Assembly (NCBI GenBank): GCA_009823505.1
Contig: VZQC01008831.1
Span: forward strand, 33,026 to 97,025
Reading direction: 5' to 3'
Source: Rhizomys pruinosus
Lineage: Eukaryota > Chordata > Mammalia > Rodentia > Spalacidae
DNA length: 64,000 bases
The notes beneath the pieces are model-generated. The model worked only from the letters and a program-made list of their open reading frames with translations. It was not told the DNA's origin and searched no databases. The position numbers and the translations under genes were made by a program. Of the stretch, positions 54,906 to 64,000 are shown piece after piece (the stretch's first letter is position 1; each line of letters opens with the position of its first letter).

Positions 54906-55538
54906 TACCATATCTTTTTAAAAAATTTATTGAGCTTTTGTGCTTTCCATACAACCTTTCCCAATGAAATTTAGACCCGTTTCCCCCGTCCCCCCCAACC
55001 AGAGCACAAGCATTCTGCCGTACATGTTAAGTCCTGTCTTGCATCTTTTTCTTAGTCTTTTTTTAATCTTTTCAGTGAAGAAGTTTACTGTTTTGGCCAG
55101 ATCTTTGAACAAGTCTTTCGTTGTTCCCTTTAATTTTATATTACTCCAAAATACGCATATATACACTCCACATGTATGCCAAAATAACAGAGTATAGAAG
55201 GATTTGGTGCTAGGATCTACAAATGAGGAATACTATACGTCGTTTGTTTTTCTGGGACTGTGTTACTTCACTTAGCATAATGGCTTCTAGTTCCATCCAT
55301 TTACCTGCACATTTCATGATGTCATCTTTACCTCTGCATAGAACTCTATTGTGTAGATGGACCGCATTTTCATTATCCACTCATCAGTTGAGGGACACTT
55401 GGCTTGCTTCCAGCTCTTCACTATTGTAAAAAGAGCTGCAATAAACATGGTTGTACACCTGTCTCTGCAAGAGGATGAGTTTGGGGGGTATATACCCAGG
55501 AGTGGTATGACTTGGTCAGGTGTTAGGTTCATTTCGAG

Positions 55539-55544
<6 letters not shown>

Positions 55545-55578
<34 letters not shown>

Positions 55579-55710
55579 TCTTTTTGAAACAGGGTTTCCC
55601 TGTAGTCCCAGCTGTCCTGGAACTCTCTATGTAGACCAGACTGGCCTTGATCCACCTGCCTCTCCCTCCCAAGTGCTAGAATTAAAGGTGGGTGCCACCA
55701 CACCCAGCCT
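55545..55710 (-). repeat. B1 SINE in L1-A
   Basis: A long T tract (from 55541) and reversed B1. Flanks ATTTCGAGTCTTTT (55531-55544) and ATTTTGACTCTTTT (55711-55724) are an aged target duplication at a TTTT/AA endonuclease site. Confidence 0.93.
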
Positions 55711-56026
55711 ATTTTGACTCTTTTAAGAGTTCTCTTTTAAGAGTTCCACAAGAGGCTGTACAAGTTTGCATTCCCACCAGCAGTAAATGAGTGTTCCCTT
55801 TCCCAACAACCTCTCCAGCATTTGGTATCATTTTTTTTTCTTGATAATAGCTAGTCTTACTGGCATAAGATGAAATCTTAAAGTGGTTTTAATTTTCATT
55901 TCCTTAATTATTAGCGATGTTGAACACTTTTTAAGATGTTTCTCAATCATCTTTACTTCTTCATTTGTAAAGTCTCTGTTCAGCTCTTTACTCTGTCTTT
56001 TGATTGGGTCATTTGTTTTCTTGCTC

Positions 56027-56028
<2 letters not shown>

Positions 56029-56063
<35 letters not shown>

Positions 56064-56064
56064 G
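56029..56064. repeat. (TTG)n microsatellite
   Basis: About eleven TTG units inside L1-A. Confidence 0.96.
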
Positions 56065-56258
56065 AGTAATTTATGTACCGTGGAAGTTAAATCTGTCAGA
56101 TGTGTCACTGGCGAAGGGTTCCTTCCATTCTGTGGGTTTTCTCTTCACTTCTTTGATTCTTTTGCTGTACAGAAGCTTTTGAGTTTAATGAGGTTCCACT
56201 TGTCAATTGTTGATCTTATTTCCTACACAGCTGCTGTCTGATTTAGAAAGTCTTTTCC

Positions 56259-56510
56259 GGGGCTGGAGAGATGGCCTAGCGGTTAAGAGCGCCGACCGCT
56301 CTTACAGAGGACCCGGGTTCGATCCCCAGCACCCACATGGCGGCCGAGAACCGTCTGAAACTCCAATTCCAGGAGAACTCCAGTTCCAGGGGAATCTGAG
56401 ACCCTCTTCTGACCTCCGCGGCATTGCACGACACGGGTGCACACACTTGCATGCAGACAGTACATTAATACACGTAAAGAAATAAATAAAATTAATTAAA
56501 AAAAAAAAAA
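56259..56510 (+). repeat. Very young B2 SINE in L1-A, with internal duplication
   Basis: It keeps nearly all CpGs (GCGCCGACCGCTC, CCGGGTTCG, GGCGGCCGAG, CTCCGCGGC). Perfect direct repeats AGAAAGTCTTTTCC (56245-56258 and 56511-56524). Confidence 0.97.
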
Positions 56511-57480
56511 AGAAAGTCTTTTCCTAGCCTATATCTTGTAGGTTACTGCTAATGTTTTCTTCTGTCATTTTCAGAGTTTCAGGTTTCACATTGAGGTCTT
56601 TGATCCATTTGTAGTTGATTTTTGTACAGGGTGAAAGGTAGGGGTTTAGTTTTATTCTTCTACAAGTGGCGATCCAGTTTAGCCAACACCAATTGCTGAA
56701 GATGCTGTCTTTCCTCCATTGAGTTTCTTGGCCCATTTGTCAAATATGAGGTGGCAGAAATTGCATGTGCTCAAGTTTGGGTTTTCAATTTTGTTCCATT
56801 GATCTAAAGGTCTGTTTTTGTGCCAGTACCAGGCTGTTTTTATGACTATAGCCCTGTAATAAAGTTTGAAGTCTAGTATAGTAATCCCACATGCATTACT
56901 CTTCTTGCTCAGGGTTGCTTTGGCTATGTGGAGTCTTTTGTTTTTCCATATGAACTTTAGGATTTTTTTTTTCTAAATCTGTGAAGAAAGCCATGGGGAT
57001 TTTCATTGGGATTGCATTGAATCTATACATTACTTTGGGTAGGATGGTCATTTTTACCTTATTAATTCTTCCAATCCATGAGGTCCTTCCATCTTCTGGT
57101 GTCTTCTTCAATTTTGTTCAAGGATTTAAAATTTTTTAAAAAAATTATTTTTTATTGATGATTTGTACATTTCCTACATCATCCTGCAATCCAATTTAGA
57201 CACATTCCCCTCTCCCTGCCCCCACCCCACCCATGTTCATGCCTTCTGCCATCCATGTCTTGCCTCTTTCTCTCAGTCTTTCCAAAGTTTTTCACTGCAG
57301 AGGCTTGTTGTTTTGGGCAGAATTTAACTGTATCAGTCAGTTCTTTGACCCAGTCTTTATGTTGTTGTTGTTCCCTCCCCTTTGTATTGCTCCAACATAT
57401 GCCTAAATAACCATCACATATATATCAAGATTATGACCTCTGAGAATAAACTGTATGTTAATTCCAAAATATGTTTAAGT

Positions 57481-57915
57481 ATTCACATTTTCTCCTGTAA
57501 TTTTATATTACCCTAGGATATGACCACGTACTTTCTACCCATATAAAGTAATTACAGAGTATGAAAAGAAGTGGTAGGTCAGTTCTAGAGCCCGTTAAGA
57601 GATTCATATTATGACAGCACATATGCTTTCAGAGAAAAATAAATATAACAATAATGTTGTTCAGCTTGCCTTTCAACTGGGGATTTGGTGTTAGCAGCCA
57701 CAAATTAGGGTAACCATTTTTGAAATTCACATTTTCCCCTTTAATTTTATATTACTCTAAAGTATGCATACATAGCCTCCCCCATATACCACAATTGTAA
57801 AGTCTGAATATACGTGGTAGGTTAATTCTAGATCCCATTAAGGTATTCACATTATAATGGTACAGTTGCTTTCAGGTAGAAGAAAATATTGCTCAGTTTG
57901 CCTTACTACTTAGGT
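57481..57915 (-). repeat. Tandem ~240-bp repeat in L1-B 3' UTR
   Basis: ATTCACATTTTCTCCTGTAA (57481) and ATTCACATTTTCCCCTTTAA (57725) open two copies 244 bases apart. A third, partial copy may lie upstream near 57375. Confidence 0.75.
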
Positions 57916-58469
57916 ATTTGGTGCTAGCATCCACAAATGAGGGATACTATTCATCGTTCATTTTTCTGGGACTGTCTTACTTCACTTAGCATAATGTCTT
58001 CTAGTTCCATCCATTTACCTACAAAGTTCATGATGTCATCTTTCTTTACTGCTGCATAGAACTCCATTGTGTAGATGTACCACATTTTCTCTATCCACTC
58101 ATTGGTTGAGGGACATTTGGGTTGTTTCTAGCTCTTCGCTATTGTGAAGAGAGATGCAATAAACATAGATGTGAATGTATCTTTGCAGTAGGATGAGTCT
58201 TGTGGGTATATACCCAGGAGTGGTATGGCTGGGTCAGGTGGTAGACTCATTTTGAGTCTTTTTTTTTTCTTAATCAAGTTTATGCCCTTTCCCCCATCCA
58301 TGTTCCACCCCCCTACTCATGCAATCTGCCTTACATGTTAAGTTCTGTCTTGTATCTTTTTCTCATCTTTTTTTTTAACTTTTTGATGCAGAAGTTTACT
58401 GTTTGGATAAGTTCTTTGAGCAAGTCTTTTTGTTGCTGTTGTTCCCTTTAATTTTTTTTCTCCAACAAG

Positions 58470-58663
58470 TTCTGGGATCACCAGCTCTGTCTCAGCTTCT
58501 TGAGTGCTGGGATTACCAGTTCCATCTTAGAAACTTGAGTGCTGAGATCACAGGCTCCTTCTCTGCATCTTGAGTCCTGGGATCACAGGCTCCATCTCAG
58601 CATCTTGAGTGCTGGGATCATGGGCTCCATCTTGGCATCTTGAGTGCTGGGATCACAGGCTCC
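58470..58663 (-). repeat. 35-bp VNTR of element C, first block
   Basis: About 5.5 units. The + strand unit contains CATCTTGAGTGCTGGGATCA and CAGGCTCCATCTCAG. Confidence 0.92.
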
Positions 58664-58679
58664 AAAAAGTTCTGGGATC

Positions 58680-59312
58680 ATGTCTCTCCAAGAATCCTTC
58701 AAACCTTCAGTGCCAGATGGGGACTGCTGAGACATCCAACTTTTGGACTGACCTACTACTGGGGTTTCAGCCTCTTCAGAGTATAGACTGCCATTGTTGG
58801 ACTATCCAGGCTGTATCATGGAGACCAGTACAGGAAGATCAAGACAGGACACAGTGCTTACAGGACCTCATTTGGTGACCATGGGAAGGGAAAATCCCAG
58901 TTTGGAGCACAAGGGTAGAACTGATAGTGGTTTGGGCTTGCCAAGTAGGAGCCTTCAAACATGACATGTTTCAGCCTAATAAAGAAAAAAACATCATAAA
59001 CCGAAGATGCTAAAACCTATGATATATGTTGCATGCATATATGCATATTTTGGAGTGATGCATATTAGAAGAAACAACAACAAGAAAAAGACTGGGTCAA
59101 AGAACTGACTGAAATGGTGAACTTCTGCTCGAAACAGTAAACTTCTTCATCGAGAATTTTGAGAGAGAATGAGAAAAAGATGGAAAGCATGTTTGGCAGA
59201 ATGCATGAGCTCTGGTGGGGTATGGGGACAGGGAAGGAACACAGGTCTAGATTTGATTTGAAAATTTGAATGAAATGCACAAAGCTTCAATAAAAAAATT
59301 GGCTCTGATAAA
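58680..59312 (+). mobile_element. Element D: L1-tailed insertion in element C
   Basis: Direct repeats AAAAAGTTCTGGGATC (58664-58679 and 59313-59328) enclose a + strand insert ending in an A run. From about 59030 it matches L1 3' UTR (GACTGGGTCAAAGAACTGAC is shared, reversed, with L1-B near 57340). The first ~350 bases are not L1 sequence that I recognise and include CCTAATAAAG near 58975. Confidence 0.85.
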
Positions 59313-59328
59313 AAAAAGTTCTGGGATC

Positions 59329-59836
59329 CACCAGCACCATTTCAGCATCTTGAGTCCTAGGGTCCCAGGCTCCATCTACGCGTCTTGAGTCCTGGAATCG
59401 CCAGCTCTATCCCTGCATCTTGAGTCTTCGGATCCCAGGCTCCATCTCAGTGTCTTGAGTTCTGGAATCGCCAGCTCCATTTCAGCATCTTGAGTCCCAG
59501 GGTCCCAGGCTCCATCTACGCGTCTTGAGTCCTGGAATCGCCAGCTCCATCTCTGCATCTTGAGTCCTCGGATCCCAGGCTCCATCTCAGTGTCTTGAGT
59601 TCTGGGATCACCGGCTCCATCTCAGCATCTTGAGTGGTGGGATCACCAGCTCCATCTCAGCACCTTGAGTGCTGGGATCCAGGGCTCCATCTCGGCGTCT
59701 TGAGTCCTAAGATCATGGTCTTCATCTCAGAATCTTGAGTGCTGGGATCATGGGCTCCTTCTTAGTGTCTTGAATGCTGGGATCACAGGCTTCTTCTCAG
59801 CGTCTTGAGTGCTGGGATCACAGGCTCCATCTCAGC
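59329..59836 (-). repeat. 35-bp VNTR of element C, second block with 140-bp higher-order period
   Basis: About 14.5 units. CCATCTACGCGTCTTGAGTC recurs exactly 140 bases apart (59373 and 59513), so sets of four units were duplicated together. Confidence 0.93.
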
Positions 59837-60368
59837 CTCATTTTGAGTCTTTTAAGGGTTCTCCATACCACTTTCCATAGTGGTTGCACATGTTCACATT
59901 CCCACCAGCAGTGGATGAGCGTTCCCCTTTCCCCCACATTCTCTCCAGTATTTGGTATCTTTTGTTTTCATGATCTTAGCCAGTCTTATTGGAATGAGAT
60001 GGTATCTGAAAGTGGGTTTAATTTGCATTTCCTTAATTATTAATGATGTGGAACACTTTTTAAGATGTTTCTCAGCCATCTTTTATTTCCTCACTTGTGA
60101 AGTCTCTGTTCAGCTCTTTACTCCATCTCTTGAGTGGGTCATTTGTTTTCTTAAGTCTTTGTTTTTTGAGTAGTTTATATATTCTGGATCTTTATACTCT
60201 GTCATATGTATTACCCGTGAAGGTCTCCTTCTACTCTGTGGGTTTTCTCTTCACTTCATTTGCTGTACAGAAGCTTTTGAGTTTAATGAGATCCCACTTG
60301 TCAATTATTGACCTTATTTCCTGAGCAGCTGTGGTTTGATTTAGAAAGTCTTTTCCTACACCTATGTC

Positions 60369-60779
60369 TTATAGGTTGCTGCCAACATTTTCTTGTATCA
60401 CCTTCAGAATTTCAGGTTTTATGTTGAGATCTTTGATCCATTTGGAGTTGATTTTTGTGCATGGTGAGAGGTAGAGATTTAATTTTATTCTACAAATGGT
60501 GATCCAGTTTTGCCAGCACCATTTGCTGAAGATGCTGTCTTTCCTCCATTGAGTCATTTTGGCCCCTTTGTCAAATATGAGGTGGCTGAAATTGTATGTG
60601 CTCAAATTTGGATCTTCAGTTTTGTTCCACTGGTCTATGGGTCTGTTTTTGTGCCAGTACCAAGCTGTTTTTATGACTATAGCCTTGTAATATAGTTTGA
60701 AGTCTGATATAGTGATTCCCCCTGTATTGCACTTTTCCATCAGGTCATTTTGGCTATTTGGGGTCTTTTGTTGTTCCAT
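60369..60779 (-). pseudogene. L1-B ORF2 thumb/C-terminal fragment
   Basis: An open 136-codon stretch with the L1 motifs [33 protein letters not shown] and [11 protein letters not shown]. It is part of a broken ORF2. Confidence 0.9.
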
Positions 60780-60963
60780 ATGAATTTAAGGATTTTTTTC
60801 CAAGTCTGTGAAGAAACTCTTGGGGATTTTAATTGTGATTGCATTGAATCTGTTTATCAATTTGGGTAGAATGGACATTTTTACTATATTAATTTTTCCA
60901 ATCCATGAGCATGGGAGGTCTTTCCATCTTCTGATGTCTTCTTCAGTCTCCTTCCTGAGGGGT

Positions 60964-61482
60964 TTAAATTTTTTGTTGTAGAGAACTTTGGTGTCTTTGG
61001 TTGTTTGTTCCTAGGTATTTTATTGTTTTTGTGGCTACTGTGAGTGGGAAGGTCTTCTTGTAGTCTTTCTCCAATTGCTTGTTGTGGGTGTAGAGAAAGG
61101 CTACTGATTTTTCTAGGCTAATTTTGTTTCCCGCCACTTTACTGAAGCTCTTAATCATTTCTAGGAGTTTTCTGGTAGAGTTTTTAGCATCCCTTAGGTA
61201 AACTATCATATCATCTACAAACAGGGATAGTTTGACTTCCTCTTTAACAATTAGTACTCCTTTGATTTCCCTTTCTTGCCTTATTTCCCTGGCAAGTGTT
61301 TCAAGCACTATATTGAAGAGGAGTGGTGATAGGGGACAGCCTTGCCATGTTCCTGCCTTTAAGGGGAATGCTTCTAACTTTTCTCCATTTAGGATGATGT
61401 TGGCTGTGGGTTTGTTGTATATGGCTTTGATTTCCTTGAGGAATGTTCCCGCCAGTCCAGTTCCCTCTAGGACTTTAAGCAT
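60964..61482 (-). pseudogene. L1-B ORF2 reverse transcriptase fragment
   Basis: 172 open codons with [20 protein letters not shown] (RT motif B region) and the catalytic [10 protein letters not shown] (YXDD-type box with FVDD). Frames upstream and downstream are shifted. Confidence 0.93.
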
Positions 61483-61671
61483 GAAGGGATGCTGAATTTT
61501 GTCAAAGGCTTTTTCTGCATCAATTGAGATGATAGTGCGTTTTTTGTCTTTCAGTCCATTTATGTGTTTATGATATTTATTGATTTACATATGTTGAACC
61601 ATCCCAGCATCTGTGGTATGAATCCAACCTGGTCATGATGGATGATCTTTTTGATGTGGGTCTGTATGTGT

Positions 61672-61980
61672 TTACAATATTTTATTGAGAATTTTTGCAT
61701 CTATGTTCATTAATGAGATGGATCTATAGTTTTCTTTTTTGGTTGTATCTTTGCCTGGTTTTGGTATTAGAGTGATGCTGGCTTCGTAGAAGGAATTCAG
61801 GATGTTTCCCTCTGCTTGTATCCTTCTGAATAGTTTTAGTAATAATGTTTGTAAGTGTTCTTTAGATGTTTTATAGAATTCTGCTGTGTAACCATCTGGG
61901 CCTGGGCTTTGTTTAGTTGGGAGGGTTTTTTTTATTACATCTTCTGCTTCATCCAATCTGTTACTGAGGCTTTCTCCCAT
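61672..61980 (-). pseudogene. L1-B fused ORF1/ORF2 junction
   Basis: 102 open codons. The first part ([12 protein letters not shown]) looks like ORF1 coiled coil. It continues without a break into the ORF2 RT start ([25 protein letters not shown]). Confidence 0.8.
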
Positions 61981-62461
61981 CTTTTCCTGCTGATTGGATC
62001 ACTGTGCAGTTGCCTTTTTCACTTCATCCTGTGATTTCTTAGTATTTCAAGTTCCCTTTTGGAGTTTGTCATTCTCTCCTTCTAGATCCTTGATTTGCTG
62101 GTCAGTTTCCTGTCATTTCATTGTGGGATCTTTTCAGTGTTTCCACTTCATTCCTGAGTTTCTTCATTCTCTCCCTTCATTTCTTTGAGTATGTCTATTA
62201 TTCTTTTGAGATCTGTGTCCTGGGTTATCTCCAGGGAGAACTCGTTGTTGGGGTCTTCTATAGGCCTGCTAGATTTTGTTGGGGATTTATTATTTGCTTT
62301 TCCCATGTTATTTGTTTTCCTTTGTGTTCTTGGCCTGTGGATTTGATTTGTTGTTTATAGTCTGGATTTGATTTGTTGTTTATAGTCTGATGCGAAATTC
62401 AAGTGCTTCTTCTTTTGGTTGAAGGCCTGTTCCTCTAGGTTGGAAGGTTGGTTGTATCTTC

Positions 62462-62537
62462 TGTTACTTTGTGCTTTGTTACCTTGTGTTACTTTGTACT
62501 TTGTTACTTTGTGTCTTCTGTTACTTTTTACTTTGAT
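62462..62537. repeat. TTACTTTGTG-type short repeat in L1-B 5' region
   Basis: GTTACTTTGT recurs about five times with variants. Just upstream a 25-bp segment (GATTTGTTGTTTATAGTCTG) is duplicated at 62345-62390. Confidence 0.75.
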
Positions 62538-62555
62538 TCACCTTCTCTGTTCCCA

Positions 62556-62568
62556 CCAAGATGGCCGC
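62556..62568 (+). promoter_or_regulatory. YY1-like site in L1-B 5' region
   Basis: CCAAGATGGCCGC fits the YY1 core AAGATGGC. It points against the L1 sense direction. Confidence 0.5.
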
Positions 62569-62659
62569 AAGAGGGGGCGGGTGGCACTGGTTTTTGCCTG
62601 CCCAATCCTGTCACTGCCAAGGTGACCTTAGGGCCTTACCTAATCCTGTTGGAAGTTGG

Positions 62660-62838
62660 AGCAGTTCCAGAGACCTTGCACCTGAAGCGACTGGACTTGG
62701 ATGGTCCTGAAACCCACTCTACACTGGAAGAGACTGGGCTGGGATGGTCCTGAGACCCTGGGCTGGAAGCAACAGGGCTCTAATGGTCTTGGAACCCTGT
62801 ACCAGAGGTGCCAGGGCTGAGAAGGTCCTGGAACCCAC
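62660..62838 (-). repeat. 39-43 bp tandem units at the L1-B 5' end
   Basis: GGTCYTG units start at 62703, 62746, 62785 and 62824, with a weaker one near 62662. They may be the promoter monomers of this L1 family. Confidence 0.7.
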
Positions 62839-62854
62839 CTGCCCTTAAAATTTT

Positions 62855-64000
62855 CATTGTAGAGATCTTTAGTATCTTTGCTCAGGTTTGTTCCAAGATA
62901 TTTTTTTGAGGCTAGTGTGATTGGGAAGGTCTCCCTGTAATCCTTCTCCAATTACTTGTTGGTAGCATCAAGAAAGGCTACTGATTTTTCTAGGTTAATT
63001 TTATAACCTGCCACTTTACTGAAACTGTTAATCGTTTCTAGAAGTTTTCTGGTGGAATTTTTGGTTTTCCTTAGGTATACTGCCATGTCATCTGCAAAGA
63101 GGGGTAGTTTGACCTCTTTTCCAATTAGTACTCCTTTAATTTCCTTTTCTTGTCTTATTGCTGTAGCAGGAGTTATAAGCACTTTGTCAAAAATGAGTGG
63201 AGATAGGGGGCAACCTTGCTAGGTTCCTGTTATGAAGAGGAGTGTTCTAATTTTTCTCCATTTAAAATGAAACTGGCTGAGGGTTTGTTGCATATGGCTT
63301 TAATTATGTTGAGGAATGTTCCCTCCAGTCCAATTGCCTCTAGGACTTTAAACATGAAGGCATGTTGAATTTTATCAAAGGCCTTTCCCACATGAATTGA
63401 GATAACCGTATAGTTTTTGTCTTTGAGTCCATTTAAGGGCTTTGTGACATTTATTGATTTATATATGTTAAACCATCACTGCATCTCTGGTATAAATCTG
63501 ACTTGGTCATGGTGGATGACCTTTTAGATGTGTCCCTTTATGCAATTTGCAAGTATTTTGTTGAGAATTTTTGCCCAAAGAAATGGGCCTATCTATAGTT
63601 TTCTTTTTTGGTTGTATCTTTGCCTGGTTTTGGTATTAGAGTGATGCTGGTTTCATTGAAGTAATTTGGGCAATTTCCCTCTGTTTCTATCCTTTTGAAT
63701 AATTTGAGTAATAATGGTTATAGGTCCTCTTTAAATTCTTTATAAAATTCTGCCATAAATCCATCTGGCCTGGGCTTTTTTTAGTTGGGAGGTTTTGAAT
63801 TACTGTTTCAGTTTCCTCATATGTTATGGATCTGTTTACTTTCAATCTCTTCTTGGTTAAGCTTTCGTGATTTCCATAATTTCAGATATCCGTCCATTTC
63901 TCTTAGGTTTTCAAATTTAATAAAATATAGGTTTTTAAAATATTCTCATATAATTGTCTGCATCTTTTATGATATTCCCCCCCCCTTTTTTTTTTTTTTG
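62855..64000 (-). mobile_element. L1-A, 5' continuation (ORF2 RT), runs off the window
   Basis: It continues L1-A exactly where 57137 stops. Minus-strand ORF2 pieces include [20 protein letters not shown] (62952-63182, catalytic FADD) and the SPGPDG region near 63770. The first part of ORF2, ORF1 and the 5' end lie beyond 64000. It ends in a C/T-rich run (63977-63999). Confidence 0.9.

Larger units (their letters stand above)
54915..57137 (-). mobile_element. L1-A, 3' part (3' UTR and ORF2 C-terminal half)
   Basis: The 3' end is at 54915, the 3' UTR runs to about 55200, then antisense ORF2 runs to 57137. Broken ORF2 pieces read on the minus strand include CPSTDEWIMKMRSIYTIEF (near 55450) and [19 protein letters not shown] (near 56570). 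The rest of the same element resumes at 62855. L1-B split it, with TTAAAATTTT (57126-57135 and 62845-62854) as target duplication. It also carries a B1 and a B2. Confidence 0.9.
58263..59836 (-). mobile_element. Element C: VNTR plus L1 3' tail, no ORF
   Basis: Perfect 17-bp direct repeats CTCATTTTGAGTCTTTT (58246-58262 and 59837-59853) enclose it at a TTTT/AA site in L1-B ORF2. On its sense (minus) strand it starts with about twenty 35-bp units and ends in an L1-like 3' UTR (about 58465-58270) and poly(A). No ORF1 or ORF2 sequence is seen. It is split by element D. It may be a non-autonomous composite element or an internally deleted L1 with an unusual 5' UTR. Confidence 0.85.
57138..62844 (-). 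mobile_element. L1-B with 5' end, inserted in L1-A; ORF1-ORF2 fused
   Basis: On the minus strand: 5' UTR with about four 39-43 bp repeats (62844 down to about 62660) and a YY1-like site (62556-62568), ORF1 coiled-coil region (about 62250-61990), ORF2 reverse transcriptase to C-terminus (about 61950-59854 and 58262-57900), then a 3' UTR with a ~240-bp tandem repeat and a T-rich (poly(A)) end at 57138-57156. The ORF1 RNA-binding part and the ORF2 endonuclease are absent. Element C splits ORF2. All frames are broken. Confidence 0.88.

Noticed and set aside
59376..59585. Repetitive 69-codon frame on the minus strand
   Set aside because: It is the 35-bp VNTR read in one frame. The unit length is not a multiple of three and the frame does not persist.
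58470..59836. CRISPR-like regular repeats
   Set aside because: Units are contiguous with no spacers, in a mammalian genome. It is a VNTR.

Overview
This window is mammalian chromosomal DNA, from a muroid rodent. The SINE content shows it: many B1 (7SL-derived) and B2 (tRNA-derived) copies, ID elements, ID+B1 composites of B4/RSINE type, rodent MaLR LTRs, and rodent-type L1s. Under these lie old placental repeats (MIR, MER20, MER5-like, L1M, MLT1). I do not name a species. Many B2 copies carry an internal 18-nt duplication that I do not associate with the mouse or hamster consensus.

The only protein-coding gene I can support is GEMIN8, a subunit of the SMN complex that assembles spliceosomal snRNPs. 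It lies on the + strand. A TATA-less CpG-rich promoter sits at about 32.86-33.26 kb, with GC boxes, CCAAT, ETS motifs, a CRE-like site and a palindromic RFX X-box. A 29-nt exon (41416-41444) ends exactly in the start codon ATG. The main coding exon (43085-43559) encodes residues 2-159, including the Trp/Tyr-rich N-terminus, an acidic Glu-Ser repeat and the [12 protein letters not shown] block. The C-terminal coding exon is not in the window, so the next intron is over 20 kb. GEMIN8 is X-linked in human (Xp22.2), so X linkage is inferred here.

Layout: 1-32.8 kb is intergenic DNA upstream of GEMIN8, made of unique sequence, SINEs, three MaLR LTRs, an old L1M at 18-19.5 kb and three MER20 copies at 27-30.5 kb. 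From 33-43.6 kb are the GEMIN8 promoter and 5' part. From 43.6-54.9 kb is intron dense in SINEs, with a SINE-tail minisatellite at 51.06-51.7 kb. From 54.9-64 kb is a nest of L1-driven elements.

The most unusual structure is that nest, which target-site duplications resolve into four levels. L1-A (minus strand, 3' part 54915-57137, rest 62855-64000) is split by L1-B (57138-62844, minus). L1-B has its 5' end, but its ORF1 coiled coil is fused in frame to the ORF2 reverse transcriptase. L1-B is split by element C (58263-59836, minus), which has no recognisable ORF: an L1 3' tail joined to an array of about twenty 35-bp units with a 140-bp higher-order period. C is split by element D (58680-59312, plus), another L1-tailed sequence with a non-L1 5' part. 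Element C resembles the layout of primate SVA (VNTR plus borrowed tail, L1-mobilised) and is my best candidate for something undescribed. A second notable item is a B2-head/B1 chimeric SINE at 37269-37542 inside a single target-site duplication.
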